In this document: piece by piece, positions 10,677-21,440 of the stretch
Position numbering within the stretch: the first letter of the stretch is position 1
How the letters are laid out: each line of letters opens with the position of its first letter
Source of the DNA: Forficula auricularia
Taxonomy: Eukaryota > Arthropoda > Insecta > Dermaptera > Forficulidae
Assembly: GCA_024734495.1 (NCBI GenBank)
Contig: JALMQS010000162.1
Span: forward strand, 1,364,001 to 1,428,000
DNA: 64,000 nt
Direction of reading: 5' to 3'
The notes under the pieces: model-generated
What the model was told of the DNA's origin: nothing
Databases searched by the model: none
Seen by the model: the letters and a program-made list of their open reading frames with translations, nothing else
Position numbers and translations under genes: made by a program

Positions 10677-10883
10677 ATAAGACGTATGTTTCGTCATTTT
10701 ATTTCTGACTTTCTCAGCGACTTATTTCTCAACTCAATTGTCCAATATCATTATGAGAAACATTCTTTTTTCTTCTTTTCCAATTTTTTTAGATAGAATA
10801 TTTCACATAATTATCGGAAATTGATTTGAGAATTAAGTTGCTGAGAAAGTCACAAATAAAATGACGAAACATGTACGTCTTAT
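10677..10883. mobile_element. MITE with long inverted repeats
   Basis: Imperfect inverted arms of about 65 bp (10677-10743 and 10816-10883) begin ATAAGACGTATGTTTCGTC. No coding capacity. A direct repeat of about 33 bp (AATTAATCTAGA...TATATAGTAT) lies at its left edge (10647) and again at 11087. Confidence 0.6.
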
Positions 10884-12330
10884 TTAATATAAAACTAATT
10901 AAATTATGGATATGATTAACCAAACGATTAATCAGAAAAATTTACTCTCTTTTGATTAGAGTATATTTCATGTATCTGTGATTTCAATTTCGATATAAAG
11001 TTTTTAATTTGACCGGGCCATATTCGATCTTGTTTGAAATTGATCGCCGGGACATCTAGTGGCGGAAAAGGAAGCTAAGCGTTAGAACAAATTAATCTAG
11101 ACAAATATATATAGTATTACATTCGCCAGCCGTTCTTCCACATCGGGACATCTACAAGCCAAATAACACGTCGGCGTCAACCGTGTTCGTAGTGTAGAGC
11201 CTACATACACACACACACACACACAGGCCTCTCCACTGCAACTAGGAAACTACAAGGAAACATTTCTCTATCTCGCCTTTCTTATTTACAACGATACAAG
11301 TATAAACATCTCATTCTCTCTATTAATTGCTGGTCGGTATTACAATTATTTCTAGAATAAGTACCAGGAAGTCCACATCCTAACATCATTCACAGTCACA
11401 TATATATCACTCTTCATTATAGGGACGCCGAACTTAGATCAGCACTGGAATACACACCCAAACCCCATAAAAAAAATCGAAGCAGATATAAATTAATAAC
11501 AAAAAAACTTTAACGTAAAATTAAATAAAGCCCAATCCCCCTTGAATATAAGATTACATTGCCCCCCGTCTCGCCCCTTTTTCAATCCACCCCCTCGTAA
11601 GTTTAAGATTTGTATTTGTTTCAAAACAATCATGAAAATTTCTTCAGTATATATATATAATTATAGTTAAGTGAAAGTAAATGTGAAAAAACAAATGGTA
11701 GGGCATTAGCAGGTGTGTGTGTGTGTGTGTGTGATTAACGAATTGAAATGCCATTAAGTGTGTGTATGTTGGTAGTGGAACATTAGTTACCTGGTGTGTC
11801 GATGTTAAGTAACCGTGGGTGGGTGTTTGAATTTAACTAGCAGAATCGTTGCTTGCTGCCTTCTTTTTCCTCCCTTTAAAAAAGCCATTAGTTTCGCTTT
11901 GCCAGGGCAAAGGTGGATGGGTGGGTGCGTGGGTGGGTCTTGTTCTAATGGGTTCCACCCAGGGCGTAATATTTCAAATGGGACACTGGCCATGTTGTTC
12001 AATTCTTTGTAAAATGTCACAGTAGTATAGAATAGAAACAGCCCGAACAACCAACAACAACAACAACAACAACAACGTCAGATTCATCTTGGCATCACGA
12101 CAACAACAATCGCGTAAACGAATACGGGGAAAAAACACATTCGGACGAACACACAGATGGAGTTAATAGCCAAGTCATGGTGTTTTATTACACAAATAAA
12201 TATTAATTTATCGTAATTTGAAGGGTTGTTTGTTTTTCTATTATAATTCGAGCTAGAATACTCGCAGAGGGTGTAAATGGAAATTAAAATTTCTTCTTCT
12301 TTGTTTATATATGCTCTTATTAAATTCAAT
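10884..12330. other. unclassified with microsatellites
   Basis: No gene recognised. It holds (CA)n near 11205-11224, (TG)n near 11714-11732, a G-rich GGGTGG tract near 11910-11940 and (CAA)n at about 12050-12076. Confidence 0.5.
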
Positions 12331-12550
12331 GAGCTATTCTTATATATGTTGTATAGATTTGGTTTCTCGAAAAATGTTCTAACAAATCCAATGAAAATAA
12401 TGTAAAATTCTATACTTATTATAAAAAATTACTACATTATTTACCTACTTTATTGATTTTTATTGTTGAAATTAATTATTAAACAATTCATTTATACATT
12501 ATTAATTATTTAAATAGCCTAATTATTTAATTGTATTATATTAATTACGC
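12330..12550. repeat. AT-rich dispersed repeat, copy 1
   Basis: Shares a long block (TTTTTATTGTTGAAATTAAT, then ATTAAACAATT and TACATTATTAATTATTTAA) with 13364-13480, 23216-23360 and 26378-26550. Non-coding; family not identified. Confidence 0.65.
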
Positions 12551-12819
12551 GTAGAAAACCATTCATTTTTTTTTTTAAAAAGAAAGAAAATTTTTTTACA
12601 TTACCATACAGATTTATGGTCAAGTATTGTAATCATGAAAAAGTGGTTTTTTGGCTTCTCTTTTTTCAGAAATATCTCAAAAAACGGCCGAATCTATTTT
12701 GATTAAAAAAAAATTGAGCGAAAACCATGGCACTTTTAGCTCGCACAAAAAGCCTCAATAAGTGAACAACGAAAGAATTATATTTTTCGAGATAATAATT
12801 GTTTTGTCAAAATGTCTGT

Positions 12820-13260
12820 TAGTCTCCGTACACCGGTTGTCCGTTAGTTCAGGCACGTTATTCAAATTTTTGTGGACTGGCGAGTTTAGCTCAAAACTAG
12901 TGTGTGAATATTTCCAAACCAAATTTCACAGGTAGTTTTGGGGCACTGAGATTAAGAGTGCTGATTAGATTTTTGTGCATGTCGAATCCAACAATTAAGG
13001 GGGGGGGGGTCAAAAATTGAAAATTATAGTCTTGTACTGAACTCAACCAAATTGTATGTTGAACTAACATAATCCGTGGGACCCAGAAGACTAGAAATGC
13101 AAAAACTAACCGCCCAAAATGGGTGGGGTGGAGGTGGTCAAAGGATGAAAATTCGCCATTTACCAAACTCAACCAAATTTTGTATACACAATCAGTGGGC
13201 CCCCAGAAGTCTAAAAATGCAAAACTAACCCCTCCCCCACATGATTATAAACAATTTTAT
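12820..13260. repeat. imperfect internal repeat, unclassified
   Basis: The phrase ACTCAACCAAATT recurs about 115 bp apart within otherwise similar blocks (near 13040 and 13155), with an AGAAGWCTA..AAATGCAAAA follow-on each time. A run of G lies near 13000. A related phrase occurs near 58130. No coding function. Confidence 0.45.
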
Positions 13261-13363
13261 TAAATATTAAATATAAGTGAGGGGCCAGGTTGTATGGTAA
13301 AGTCAAGTGGGTGGTCACATCAGAACGCGCTAATTTTTGTTTTATTTTATTTATATTGTTACA

Positions 13364-13480
13364 AAAAATTACATTATTTATAAATTTATTTATTTTTATT
13401 GTTGAAATTAATTATTAAACAATTTATTTATATTTTATTAATTGACTCAATTCATCTAATTGTATTATTAATTCTATTAT
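13364..13480. repeat. AT-rich dispersed repeat, copy 2
   Basis: Second local copy of the family described at 12330, about 1 kb away in the same orientation. Confidence 0.6.
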
Positions 13481-13688
13481 ATACAAACGGAATTATATGT
13501 ATATGAGTGTATGTACTATGTTGGTTCCAGCTTTACTTTGGAACGTTTTTAGTGAATTTTAACCAAAATTGGTACACATATAAAGTACTTCTATTTTTCA
13601 ATCTGTTCGCTGACTGGCCTATATGTGCTTGCTAGATTGAATATTGATAAAATGACAAATATGTAAAGAAGTTAATTTGTTTGAGCTC

Positions 13689-13715
13689 CTGAGGAAGTCA
13701 ACAAAGTTGACGAAA
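13689..13715 (+). ncRNA. hammerhead ribozyme core candidate
   Basis: CTGAGGA (13689-13695), a perfect 6-bp helix II (GTCAAC/GTTGAC, loop AAA) and GAAA (13712-13715), then CGTTGG. The best-paired core in the window. Its flanks differ from the other copies, so it belongs to a separate repeat. Confidence 0.6.
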
Positions 13716-13719
13716 CGTT

Positions 13720-15240
13720 GGCAAAAAATAAAAATTATTTGCATAAGCTATTGTCCTTATTTCTCTACAACAACTTATTAATTTAATCAATGGACATAAA
13801 TAATCAAAATAATATAAAGTACTCTACGGGATAATTTAAATTTCCTAATTTTTATAAATTTTATTTGTCTTGAACTATTGGTGGGTTTAAAGATTAAAAA
13901 AATCACTTCAACCCGATTATAATAGGTCTAGATCTTGATATAATCGCTGGTCTGGAAGGAAAAACGTCATGCAAGCCAAAAAATACGATATTTGAGTTAT
14001 TCATACCATATTTTATAAAAATATATTCTATTCCTGCTAGAAAAATGACATACGTCTAGTTCAAGTTCCGGTCAGTAGAAAGCTGTTCTGTCGTTTTTCA
14101 CTTGCTACGAAGTGTTTTCGACGCCGTCAAGAAGATCGTCATAATTCAGTATTGTGCCAGAGACTATGTTCAAAATGTCAAGAAAAACGACCCAAATAGG
14201 TAAGAGCCCTTGTTTGTATACGAATTTTAAGTTCAACAAAATTGGACAACTAGAAATATGACATAGTACCAAGTAAAAAATATTAAGAAAAATATCAGAA
14301 AAACGCCAGAAGTCAAAAAACAATAATTTATAATATTTTTAAGAGGAATATTGTAGAGATAAATTGTTGAATGTAATTTTCATGAAAACTTAACTAAAAG
14401 TCCGACTTTGTGTAAATCGGATGGATTCAAAAACTTTATGTAAAGAAGTTACAACTTCAACTTTTAAGAAAATTTCAATCGTCTCTACTGAAAAAAGTTA
14501 ATTTTTGACTTTACGACGTTTTTCTTCCGGACCAGCGATATATTTCAGACTATTATGAAACTATCTTCATGAGGTAGAAGAAATCACTAATCATACTACA
14601 ATTTCATTTTAAGATCATTAGAGAAGAAATTTAGTTCTAGTACTCTTTATTATGACTATATATCTATCATACACACCCAAGAGTATTGACTCACTCAATC
14701 ACTGATTTAATTGCTCGATATCATGAAAATTCCAAATATTTAACATACAGGTTGTTTGATAAATAACCCATATATACTCTATGGCAAGTCTTCTACCATT
14801 TATCTCTCCCCTTGGATTGGATATTGCGTGAAAAAGAGAGTAGAAGCACTCTCCCGGATAAGATGATAATACAAATATTTATTACATATTCATAAATGAA
14901 TGAGGGACGTGCGATATCTTTTAATTAAATCAAAGAATTCCACTTTCTCTTTTTTGCTCTGTTGTGTGGGTGGGAATGAAAAATGAATGTTTGCAAAGGA
15001 ATTAGTACAATATTGTTGTTGTTGTTGTTGTTGTTATTTTTGCTTTAAAGGAGATGCTATTTAGGATATTCCACTTTAGATTAATGAAAGAAAGTTTTAT
15101 TGTGTTTGTCTTTTTAGGGTTCTGTTTGAAACAACAAAACGAGACCTTATTATTGTCACTTCATTTTCTTGCAAATCGAAAATCGTATTAAAATTAAGAT
15201 CAAATCAAAATTCTCAAAATCCATTAATATAAATATAAAA
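13720..15240. other. AT-rich, no gene recognised
   Basis: No coding signal. A (TTG)n tract lies near 15014-15036. Short ORFs have no domain character. Confidence 0.4.
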
Positions 15241-15365
15241 TTGAAGTAATTTTTGGAGACGTACTGATAAGTGAATTAATAATAATAATAATATGAGTGG
15301 ATATTGATGAGCCAGTCCAATAAAAGAAGATCATTTTATACTATCTTTTTATTCATAAACCGATG

Positions 15366-15392
15366 TTTCGGAGGCTTATTCTCCTTCTTCAG
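15366..15392 (-). ncRNA. hammerhead ribozyme core candidate
   Basis: Minus strand: CTGAAGA, helix II GGAG/CTCC, then GAAA followed by CATCGG. The facing unit at 15427-15456 (+) has CTAAAGA in place of CTGAAGA and is probably dead. Confidence 0.5.
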
Positions 15393-15488
15393 GGTTTTGT
15401 ATTTCATTCACTGACTTTTCAAAACCCTAAAGAAGGAAGAGAATAAGCCTCCGAAACGTCGGTTTATGAATAAAAAGATAGTATAAAT

Positions 15489-15633
15489 CGATGGGTGAAC
15501 CGCGATTAGAATTGGGTATACACCTTCTTTGGAATTACTTTGGAATTCATTCGATAATCATTGTCTTCTACTTGCAAATGAAAGTGGAAGTGGAAGTAGG
15601 TGTACAGGATTTTAGGTCGCGGTTCACCCCTCG
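15489..15633. mobile_element. MITE, 8-bp target duplication (hAT-like), copy 1
   Basis: Termini CGATGGGTGAACCGCGA and TCGCGGTTCACCCCTCG are inverted repeats, flanked by GTATAAAT and GTCTAAAT (7 of 8 match). The related unit at 28707-28714 has the empty site GTGTAAAT, which proves the boundaries. The interior contains TTGGAAT/GGAAGT-type short repeats. Related copies are at 18822 and 54574. An 8-bp duplication suggests hAT mobilisation. Confidence 0.8.
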
Positions 15634-16096
15634 GTCTAAATTATCTTCTTTTTTGACTGCCTCATCAATATCCACTCAATAAATATAAATATCTAAACTA
15701 TTAAAAATTGATCTATTCATTATTAAGGATTATAGTTTTTGACATTAATGTAAATAAATAGTTGTAATTATTTAATTTAAAAATTAAAAAAATAATAATT
15801 ATAAAACCAATTCATTTTTTAATTAATGATTAATATTTATTCAATAATCAAATTTTAACAATCCACTGCTCAAAAAATAAATAAATAGATAGTAATAAGA
15901 ACCATGTGATGGAGAATTAAATAAAAGATTCTCGAAAACCGCTTTACAAAATGATTTTTTAAAAAATTCACAAAATTCATTCTTAAAAATATAAATATTT
16001 AAACTTTTAATTTCACTAAATGTAAATTTGAATTCGATCACTGTAAATTACACCTAAATAGATCTGTTATAAAAATAATTTTTAATGAAAAAATAA

Positions 16097-16784
16097 AACC
16101 GACTTCTAAAAAATTAAATGCAACAAATAAAATACACTAAATGGTATAAAATAATTATTATCCTATTTAGTTACAACTAAACGACGAAATATTAACATGA
16201 AATTACTTTTTGAAGTCGGTGCCAAACATATACCTTTTATGAATCGCACTCGACGGATCTTACTTAGTACGTTTGACGGGTACGCTCGCTTATAGGTATA
16301 GTTTGTTTGGCACCGACTTCAAAAAGTAATTTCATGCTAATATTTCGTCGTTTAGTTGTAACTAAATAAGATAATAATTATTTTATACCTTTTAGTGCTA
16401 TTTTATTTGTTGAATTTAATTTTTTTGAAGTCGGTTTATTTTTTTCTTAAAAATTATTTTTATTTTTCTTTTTTAGTGATGTATATTAATAGTGATGATA
16501 TCATCAGAACTTGACCAAATTAATATGACACCATCCCTAAGACACCCCTTTCGGATAAAAAAAAGAATCATCGAAATCGGTTCATAAACAAAGAAGTTAG
16601 GCCTGAACAAACCTAACAAAAAAGGTCTAATACCAATGAAAAAAATGGGACCAATCGGAAGCTAGACTGAACCCAATGCAAATTTATTTTTCAAAATCGG
16701 TTTACAATTGGCGGAGATATCAGGTAACATAGACACAAAAAAAATCAGTCGAATAGAGAACCTCCTCCTTTTTTGAAGTCGGTT
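16097..16784 (+). mobile_element. fold-back element GAAGTCGGTT, copy 1 (loop flipped)
   Basis: Begins AACCGACTTC and ends GAAGTCGGTT. The left part (16097-16436) is a near-perfect palindrome of about 130-bp arms around a central loop. The right part is a unique tail containing CCAATCGGAAGCTAGACTG. Other copies are 27225-27923, 57293-58010 and 63046-63693. Relative to its tail the central loop is inverted compared with the other three copies. No coding capacity; superfamily not assigned. Sequences of this kind are, as I recall, common in insect genomes. Confidence 0.8.
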
Positions 16785-17577
16785 AAAAAGAAACCATTAA
16801 AATAGAATTTATGTAAATATGTTATTATTTCTGTTGCCAACTTTAAACAATTCATTTTTAAATTAATTATTAATATTTATTCAATAATCAAATTTTAACA
16901 ATACACTGCTCAAAAAATAAATAAATAGATACTAATAAGAACCATTCATTTGATGGAGAATTAAATAAAAGATTCTCAAAAATCGCTTAAAAAATTGATT
17001 TAAAAAAAAATTCTCAAAAATAATTCTTATAAATATTTAAATTTTTAATTGTACAGAGTGCAAATTCGGATTTGATCACTGTAAATTACACATAAACAGA
17101 GATCTGATAAAAAAGAAAAAACATTCAAATAGAATTTACTTGACTATGTTTTATTGTAGTACACACAATTCATTTTTTAATTAAAAATTGATATATTCAT
17201 TATTAATTAATATAATTTTGACATTGTGATAAATAAATAGTTTAATTATTTAATTTAAAAATTAAAAAAAAAAACCATTAGAAAACCAATTAATTTTTAA
17301 AATTAATTATTAATATAATATTTATTCAATAATCAAATTTTAACAATATACTGCTCAAAATAAATAAATAAAAATAATAAATATTAAAAGAACTTTTTCA
17401 TGGAGAATTACCTAAGTAAAAGTTTCTTGAAAATTGCTTAACAAAATAATTTAAAAAAATCTCAAAATTCATTTCTTATAAATATTTAAATTTTTAATTA
17501 ATAAAGTAAAGGGAGTGTAGTTTCACAGTGAATGTAGTTTTTTATAGTATTTAAATTTAAATTTATTAATCTAATTT

Positions 17578-18145
17578 TTAAGGATTTAGGTGTCGGTTCT
17601 AGGTGAAACATTATAAGTAACTTATGAGGAGAATTTTCTAGAGTTAGGTTTCAGAAAAAGAAAATATTAAAACAAATGTATGTTTTTTTGAGTTTGATTC
17701 ACTCAAATAAACATACATTTGTTTTAATATTTCCTTTTTCTGAAACCTAACCTAGAAAAGTTCTCCCTCATAAGTTATTTAGCTATTATTTATTTTGATT
17801 TCAATATTATTATATTATTATTTTTTTTGGCATTTATGCAATGAATAAATAAATTAATAAATAATAACTGAAACTTTTTATTTTTTAATATTTTCCAAAA
17901 AAAAAAATGTTAATTAAATAAAAATTTATTATTGTTAAATGTTGATGTTTTTCTTGTATTATATTTGTATGTATGATTTAGATTTTTATTTTGCGATCGC
18001 ATGTTCAAATATTATTAGTTTGTAATCTGTAAACTCCTGATGATGGACTAATAATCCGAAATAAATTCACTGTGAAACTACACTGCCTTTTACTTTATTA
18101 ATTAATATCATGTTTTACCTAAAACCAACACCACTTTCCCTAAGT
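17578..18145. mobile_element. ribozyme-bearing insert with nested palindrome
   Basis: Bounded by inverted copies of a terminal motif (TTGGTTCTAGGTGAAACAT type) at 17578-17612 and 18110-18144. A second inverted pair (AAGTAAAGG..GTGTAGTTTCACAGTG) lies at 17505-17535 and 18070-18100. Inside is an almost perfect palindrome with arms of about 80 bp (17614-17692 / 17700-17781). A hammerhead-like core lies near the right end. Confidence 0.55.
18037..18061 (+). ncRNA. hammerhead ribozyme core candidate
   Basis: CTGATGA (18037-18043), short helix II GGA/TCC with a 7-nt loop, then GAAA (18058-18061). Weaker helix II than other copies. Confidence 0.4.
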
Positions 18146-18821
18146 AAAATTTAAATTTTTAATTGGAAAGAGTGTCAATTCGGATTGGATTACTGTAAAT
18201 TACACGTAAACAGATTTGATAAAAAGAACAAAGAAAAAATCCATTAAAATAGTATTTACGTGAAAATGTTAGTATTTCGCTTTGTTGCCAACTTCACACA
18301 ATTCATTTAAAAAAACTGATATATGATCCAACGGTCGAATAAATACAATTACCTACTGTATTTACCTGGATTATTTACATTGTAAAATATAAGTAATTAA
18401 CTTTACTCGCCTCTCTCTCTATATATATTGATTTACGGCAGTAATTAAAAATGGACCGCATTAATTTGTTTGTTGTCTGGAATTAGTAAAAAAAAACAAC
18501 ACAACAAACAAATAACTCTAATTGTATTAGTTGAATGTTGATTATTATTTTGAAACACCCTATTTACGCCCCACCATTTTAGCACCTGAAATGTGTATTC
18601 ATACTCTTTATTTACTTTTTAATTAGCCCATCTAGAATATTGGATGGACATTTACTAAGCTCACTAAACTACCAGGAAATTAAATTTTAAAGTTCAATCA
18701 TTATAATATTTGGTGTAGTAAAAAGAAATCTATTATTTTTGCATGAAATTCAAGGTTTTATTTAACATAATTAGAATGATCCGATTTAGGTCAAATATGC
18801 GCCGTTTTGTTTGATATTTTG

Positions 18822-19529
18822 CGAGGGGTGATCCGCGATTGGAAGTAGGTGTACACCTCTTTGGAAGTATTTTGGAAGTACTTGGAAATGTTTGGAAGTA
18901 CTTGGAAATATTTGGAAGTACTTGGAAATATTTGGAAGTACTTGGAAATATTTGGAAGTACTTGGAAATATTTGGAAGTACTTGGAAATATTTGAAAGTG
19001 ATTGGAAATATTTGGAAGTACTTGGAAATGTTTGGAAGTACTTGGAAATGTTTGGAAGTACTTGGAAATATTTCGAAGTACTTGGAAATATTTGGAAGTA
19101 CTTGGAAATATTTGGAGAAGTACTTGAAAATATTTGGAAGTACTTGGAAATATTTGGAAATACTTGGAAATATTTAGAAGTACTTGGAAATATTTGAAAG
19201 TGATTGGAAATATTTGGAAGTACTTGGAAATGTTTGGAAGTACTTGGAAATATTTGGAAGTACTTGGAAATATTTGGAAGTACTTGGAAATATTAAGAAG
19301 TACTTGGAAATATTTGAAAGTGATTGGAAATATTTGGAAGTACTTGGAAATGTTTGGAAGTACTTGAAAATATTTGGAAGTACCTGGAAATATTTGGAAG
19401 TACTTGGAAATATTTGGAATTACTTGGAAATATTTGGAAGTACTTGGAAATATTTGGAAGTACTTGGAAATATTTGGAACTACAAGTGGAAGTAGATGTA
19501 CACCATATTAGGTCGCGGTTCACCCCTCG
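18822..19529. mobile_element. MITE containing a minisatellite, 8-bp target duplication
   Basis: Ends CGAGGGGTGATCCGCGA and TCGCGGTTCACCCCTCG, flanked by a perfect 8-bp duplication ATATTTTG (18814-18821, 19530-19537). Removing it restores the mariner reading frame across the site, so the boundaries are firm. It belongs with the copies at 15489 and 54574, which are only about 145-155 bp. Here the interior has expanded to about 670 bp. Confidence 0.88.
18860..19490 (+). repeat. 20-bp minisatellite
   Basis: About 31 tandem copies of a 20-bp unit (TTTGGAAGTACTTGGAAATA) with scattered substitutions such as GTGATTGG and a few small indels. A higher-order pattern is hinted at by recurrence of the GAAAGTGATTGG variant near 18995, 19197 and 19317. 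Confidence 0.95.
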
Positions 19530-19807
19530 ATATTTTGTTACCATTTTGAAGGTAATTTCATTATGCCTCTCTCATAGAATCCCTTGTCCCTATTGGCAAA
19601 AAACTGAGACAGTTGATTTTCACAAGCCTCTCTTTGAGGCCAGTTTTGTACCATCAAGAATATTTTGCAAATGCTTGAAAAGATAATAATCGCTTAGTGC
19701 CAGGTCTGGGCTTTACGGTGGGTGTGATATAACCTCCCATCCAAGCTCTTGGAGCGTCGTTAAACATGTGTCTGGCGTTGTCTTGATGGAACAGAACACC
19801 CTTCCTA

Positions 19808-20590
19808 TTTTTTTTTTTTTTTTTTTTTTTTAATGCAATCGAATGCAAAAGGGGTGCACCAGTAAAGATGTAGCCCCTATGGATCTCGAAAGACCCTTGC
19901 ATTACCGAAGAGAAGGGAAAGTTGATTAAGTGAGAGGGTGTAGACGTAGGTGTCTATGGACCCTGGTTTTGAAGGTTTGAAGATCATAGGTGCTGGGAAA
20001 GATAGAGGCTGGGAGAGAGTTCCAGTTCCTTGAAGTCATGGGGATATATGTATTGGCGAATGAAGTGGTCCGGCACTTTTCCAATTTGACCGCGAAAGAG
20101 TGTTGGGAGTCGGCAAAACGTGTGCTGCGTGCAAAGCATGCTTTGGGGGAATTATTGATTTTATCTCATCAGAGCACCTGCCGTGATAGTATCTATAGAA
20201 AAGGGAAAGGGCAGAGACATCTCTTCGATGAGCCAGCGAGTCGAGGGAGTCGGTGAGGGTAGAATCGTCAATTAGCCTGACGGCTCGTTTCTGAATTGCA
20301 TCAAGGGTAGCAAGAGCAATATTTTGAGGCTCCTCTCCACAGATGAGAGCCGTATTCGGAGACAGGGGCGGATTTGGGCCTTGTAGATGGTGAGAAGTTG
20401 TGGGGGTTTGTAAAATCGCTTGGACCTGAATAAGAAGCCAATCTTCCTTGCTGCAGATTTCGCCACAGAGGAGATGTGTTCATTCCAAGACAGGTCAGAT
20501 GCGACAGAGACGCCCAACATGGATAGGCTGTCACACATTTTCAGGGTATTCGAATCGAAGTGAATATCAGGAAATCTCTATTTTCGCGCC
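19808..20590 (-). pseudogene. LINE 3' fragment (RT C-terminal end) with poly-A
   Basis: Minus strand: LGVSVASDLSWNEHISSVAK, then ARKIGFLF and IYKAQIRPC, typical of the region after the catalytic RT core in insect LINEs. Further on, in other frames, come LFYRYYHGRCSDEI and a SFANTYIPMTSRNWNSLP-like tail. It ends in a 27-bp poly-A run (T at 19808-19834). It is 5'-truncated and inserted in the mariner between ELAN and RKGVLFHQDN, as target-primed insertion would leave it. Related to the remnant at 61700-62020. Confidence 0.8.
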
Positions 20591-21004
20591 TAGAAATTGG
20601 CCAATTCTGGCAGCTTCTCATCGATCGCCTGCTTCATTCTGGTCAGTTGTTGACAGTATAGGTTCGAATTGAGTGGTTTGGCCCGATGGGTCCACCTCAA
20701 ATAGTCGATGATTCCTTCCAATCCCACCAAACATACAATAAAACCATATTCTGGGCTCGGGGATCGTTTGGGCAGGTTCACCACGATTGGACCATGATCT
20801 TTTTTGCCTGTTGTTCTCGCATGTGACCCATTTTATACATCGTCAGTAACCATCGCCATCGCCATAGGTTCAGCAAAGAATCGCAGGTATCAATTCGGTC
20901 CAAAAGGTTCTTTTGCCTATGGCATCCAACTCGAGCTTCTCTGAGACCAGCCTTATTCAAATTGTTCCAAACGGTTTTCTAGCTAATCTTCAGTTCCTGA
21001 GCAA

Positions 21005-21105
21005 TGTAATAAGTATAATAATAAAAATTGCGTAAAATTGCGAGGTAGGTTTTTATATTAAAATGTTTCACCTAGAACCAACACCTGTCTCCTTAAAAGT
21101 TAATG
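21005..21105 (-). repeat. short insert with shared terminal motif
   Basis: About 97 bp inserted into the mariner, with a possible TTA duplication. Without it the transposase reads on as HYIAQELKIS. It starts with AAGGAG..GTGTTGGTTCTAGGTGAAAC on the minus strand, the same motif as at 17578, 18110 and 34382. Probably a minimal non-autonomous element. Confidence 0.55.
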
Positions 21106-21440
21106 GAATAAGTCCTCGCATCCCGGACTCGACAATTTCCATGATTTTATTGACATTTTCGACGATTCGCCTTCCAGAGTGTGGTGCATCTTTGACATCG
21201 AAATTACCGGAACGAAATCGACGAAACCAAAACTGCGCTTGATTGGCTGTTACAGTATCAGAACCATAACACTATTCATATTTTCAGCCGCCTGGCTTGC
21301 CTTTTCACCTTTATCGAAGAAAAGCTGTAAAATATAGCGTATTTTCTCTTTGCTGGTGTCCATCTTTGACGTAAGCTCAAACAAAACTGAGTCATTAATT
21401 CACAAAACTGTCAAATAAGTATTTTTAGTACCAAATGTTA

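Larger units (their letters stand above)
15246..15677. mobile_element. ribozyme-bearing repeat, head-to-head inverted dimer
   Basis: Two copies of one unit face each other: minus-oriented at about 15297-15392 and plus-oriented at 15421-15488 and 15634-15677. They share GGTTTATGAAT and AAGATAGT, the hammerhead-like core and a GACTG(G)CTCATCAATATCCAC end. The centre is only about 20-30 bp. The same arrangement and the same left flank (TTTTTGGAGACG) occur at 28436-28753. Inverted terminal units are known for Penelope-like elements. No reverse transcriptase is present here. Confidence 0.6.
15700..18320 (+). repeat. tandem array of AT-rich units, interrupted
   Basis: Units of about 0.4 kb recur in the same orientation, recognised by TTTATTCAATAATCAAATTT (15837, 16877, 17323) and by ACTGTAAATTACAC (16040, 17079, 18190). 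The array is split by a fold-back element (16097-16784) and by a ribozyme-bearing insert (17578-18145). Non-coding; unit length varies through deletions. Confidence 0.65.
18706..21440 (-). pseudogene. mariner transposase with three nested insertions
   Basis: On the minus strand the start ATG lies at 21363, and MDTSKEKIRYILQ is the usual mariner N-terminus. Downstream are FWFRRFRSGNFDVKDAP, AQELKIS, the CDSLL region, INSDLYCQQL-like residues near 20650, HQDNAR (second catalytic Asp, near 19780) and the C-terminal GIMKLPSKW. Reading continues beyond an inserted MITE to NGAYLT near 18790. Frame changes and stops occur throughout, and the third catalytic region is garbled. Terminal-repeat-like ATTTGGT is seen near 18708 and, inverted, near 21435. 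Three inserts interrupt it: 18822-19529, 19808-20590 and about 21005-21105. It is a different subfamily from the copy at 1950-3003. Confidence 0.85.

Noticed and set aside
18860..19490. CRISPR-like regular spacing
   Set aside because: The units are contiguous tandem repeats without unique spacers, in eukaryotic DNA, inside a MITE.
18839..19495. Several overlapping ORFs of about 100 codons with a repeating WKYLEVLGNI-type protein
   Set aside because: They are translations of the 20-bp minisatellite, whose unit has few stops in several frames. No gene evidence.
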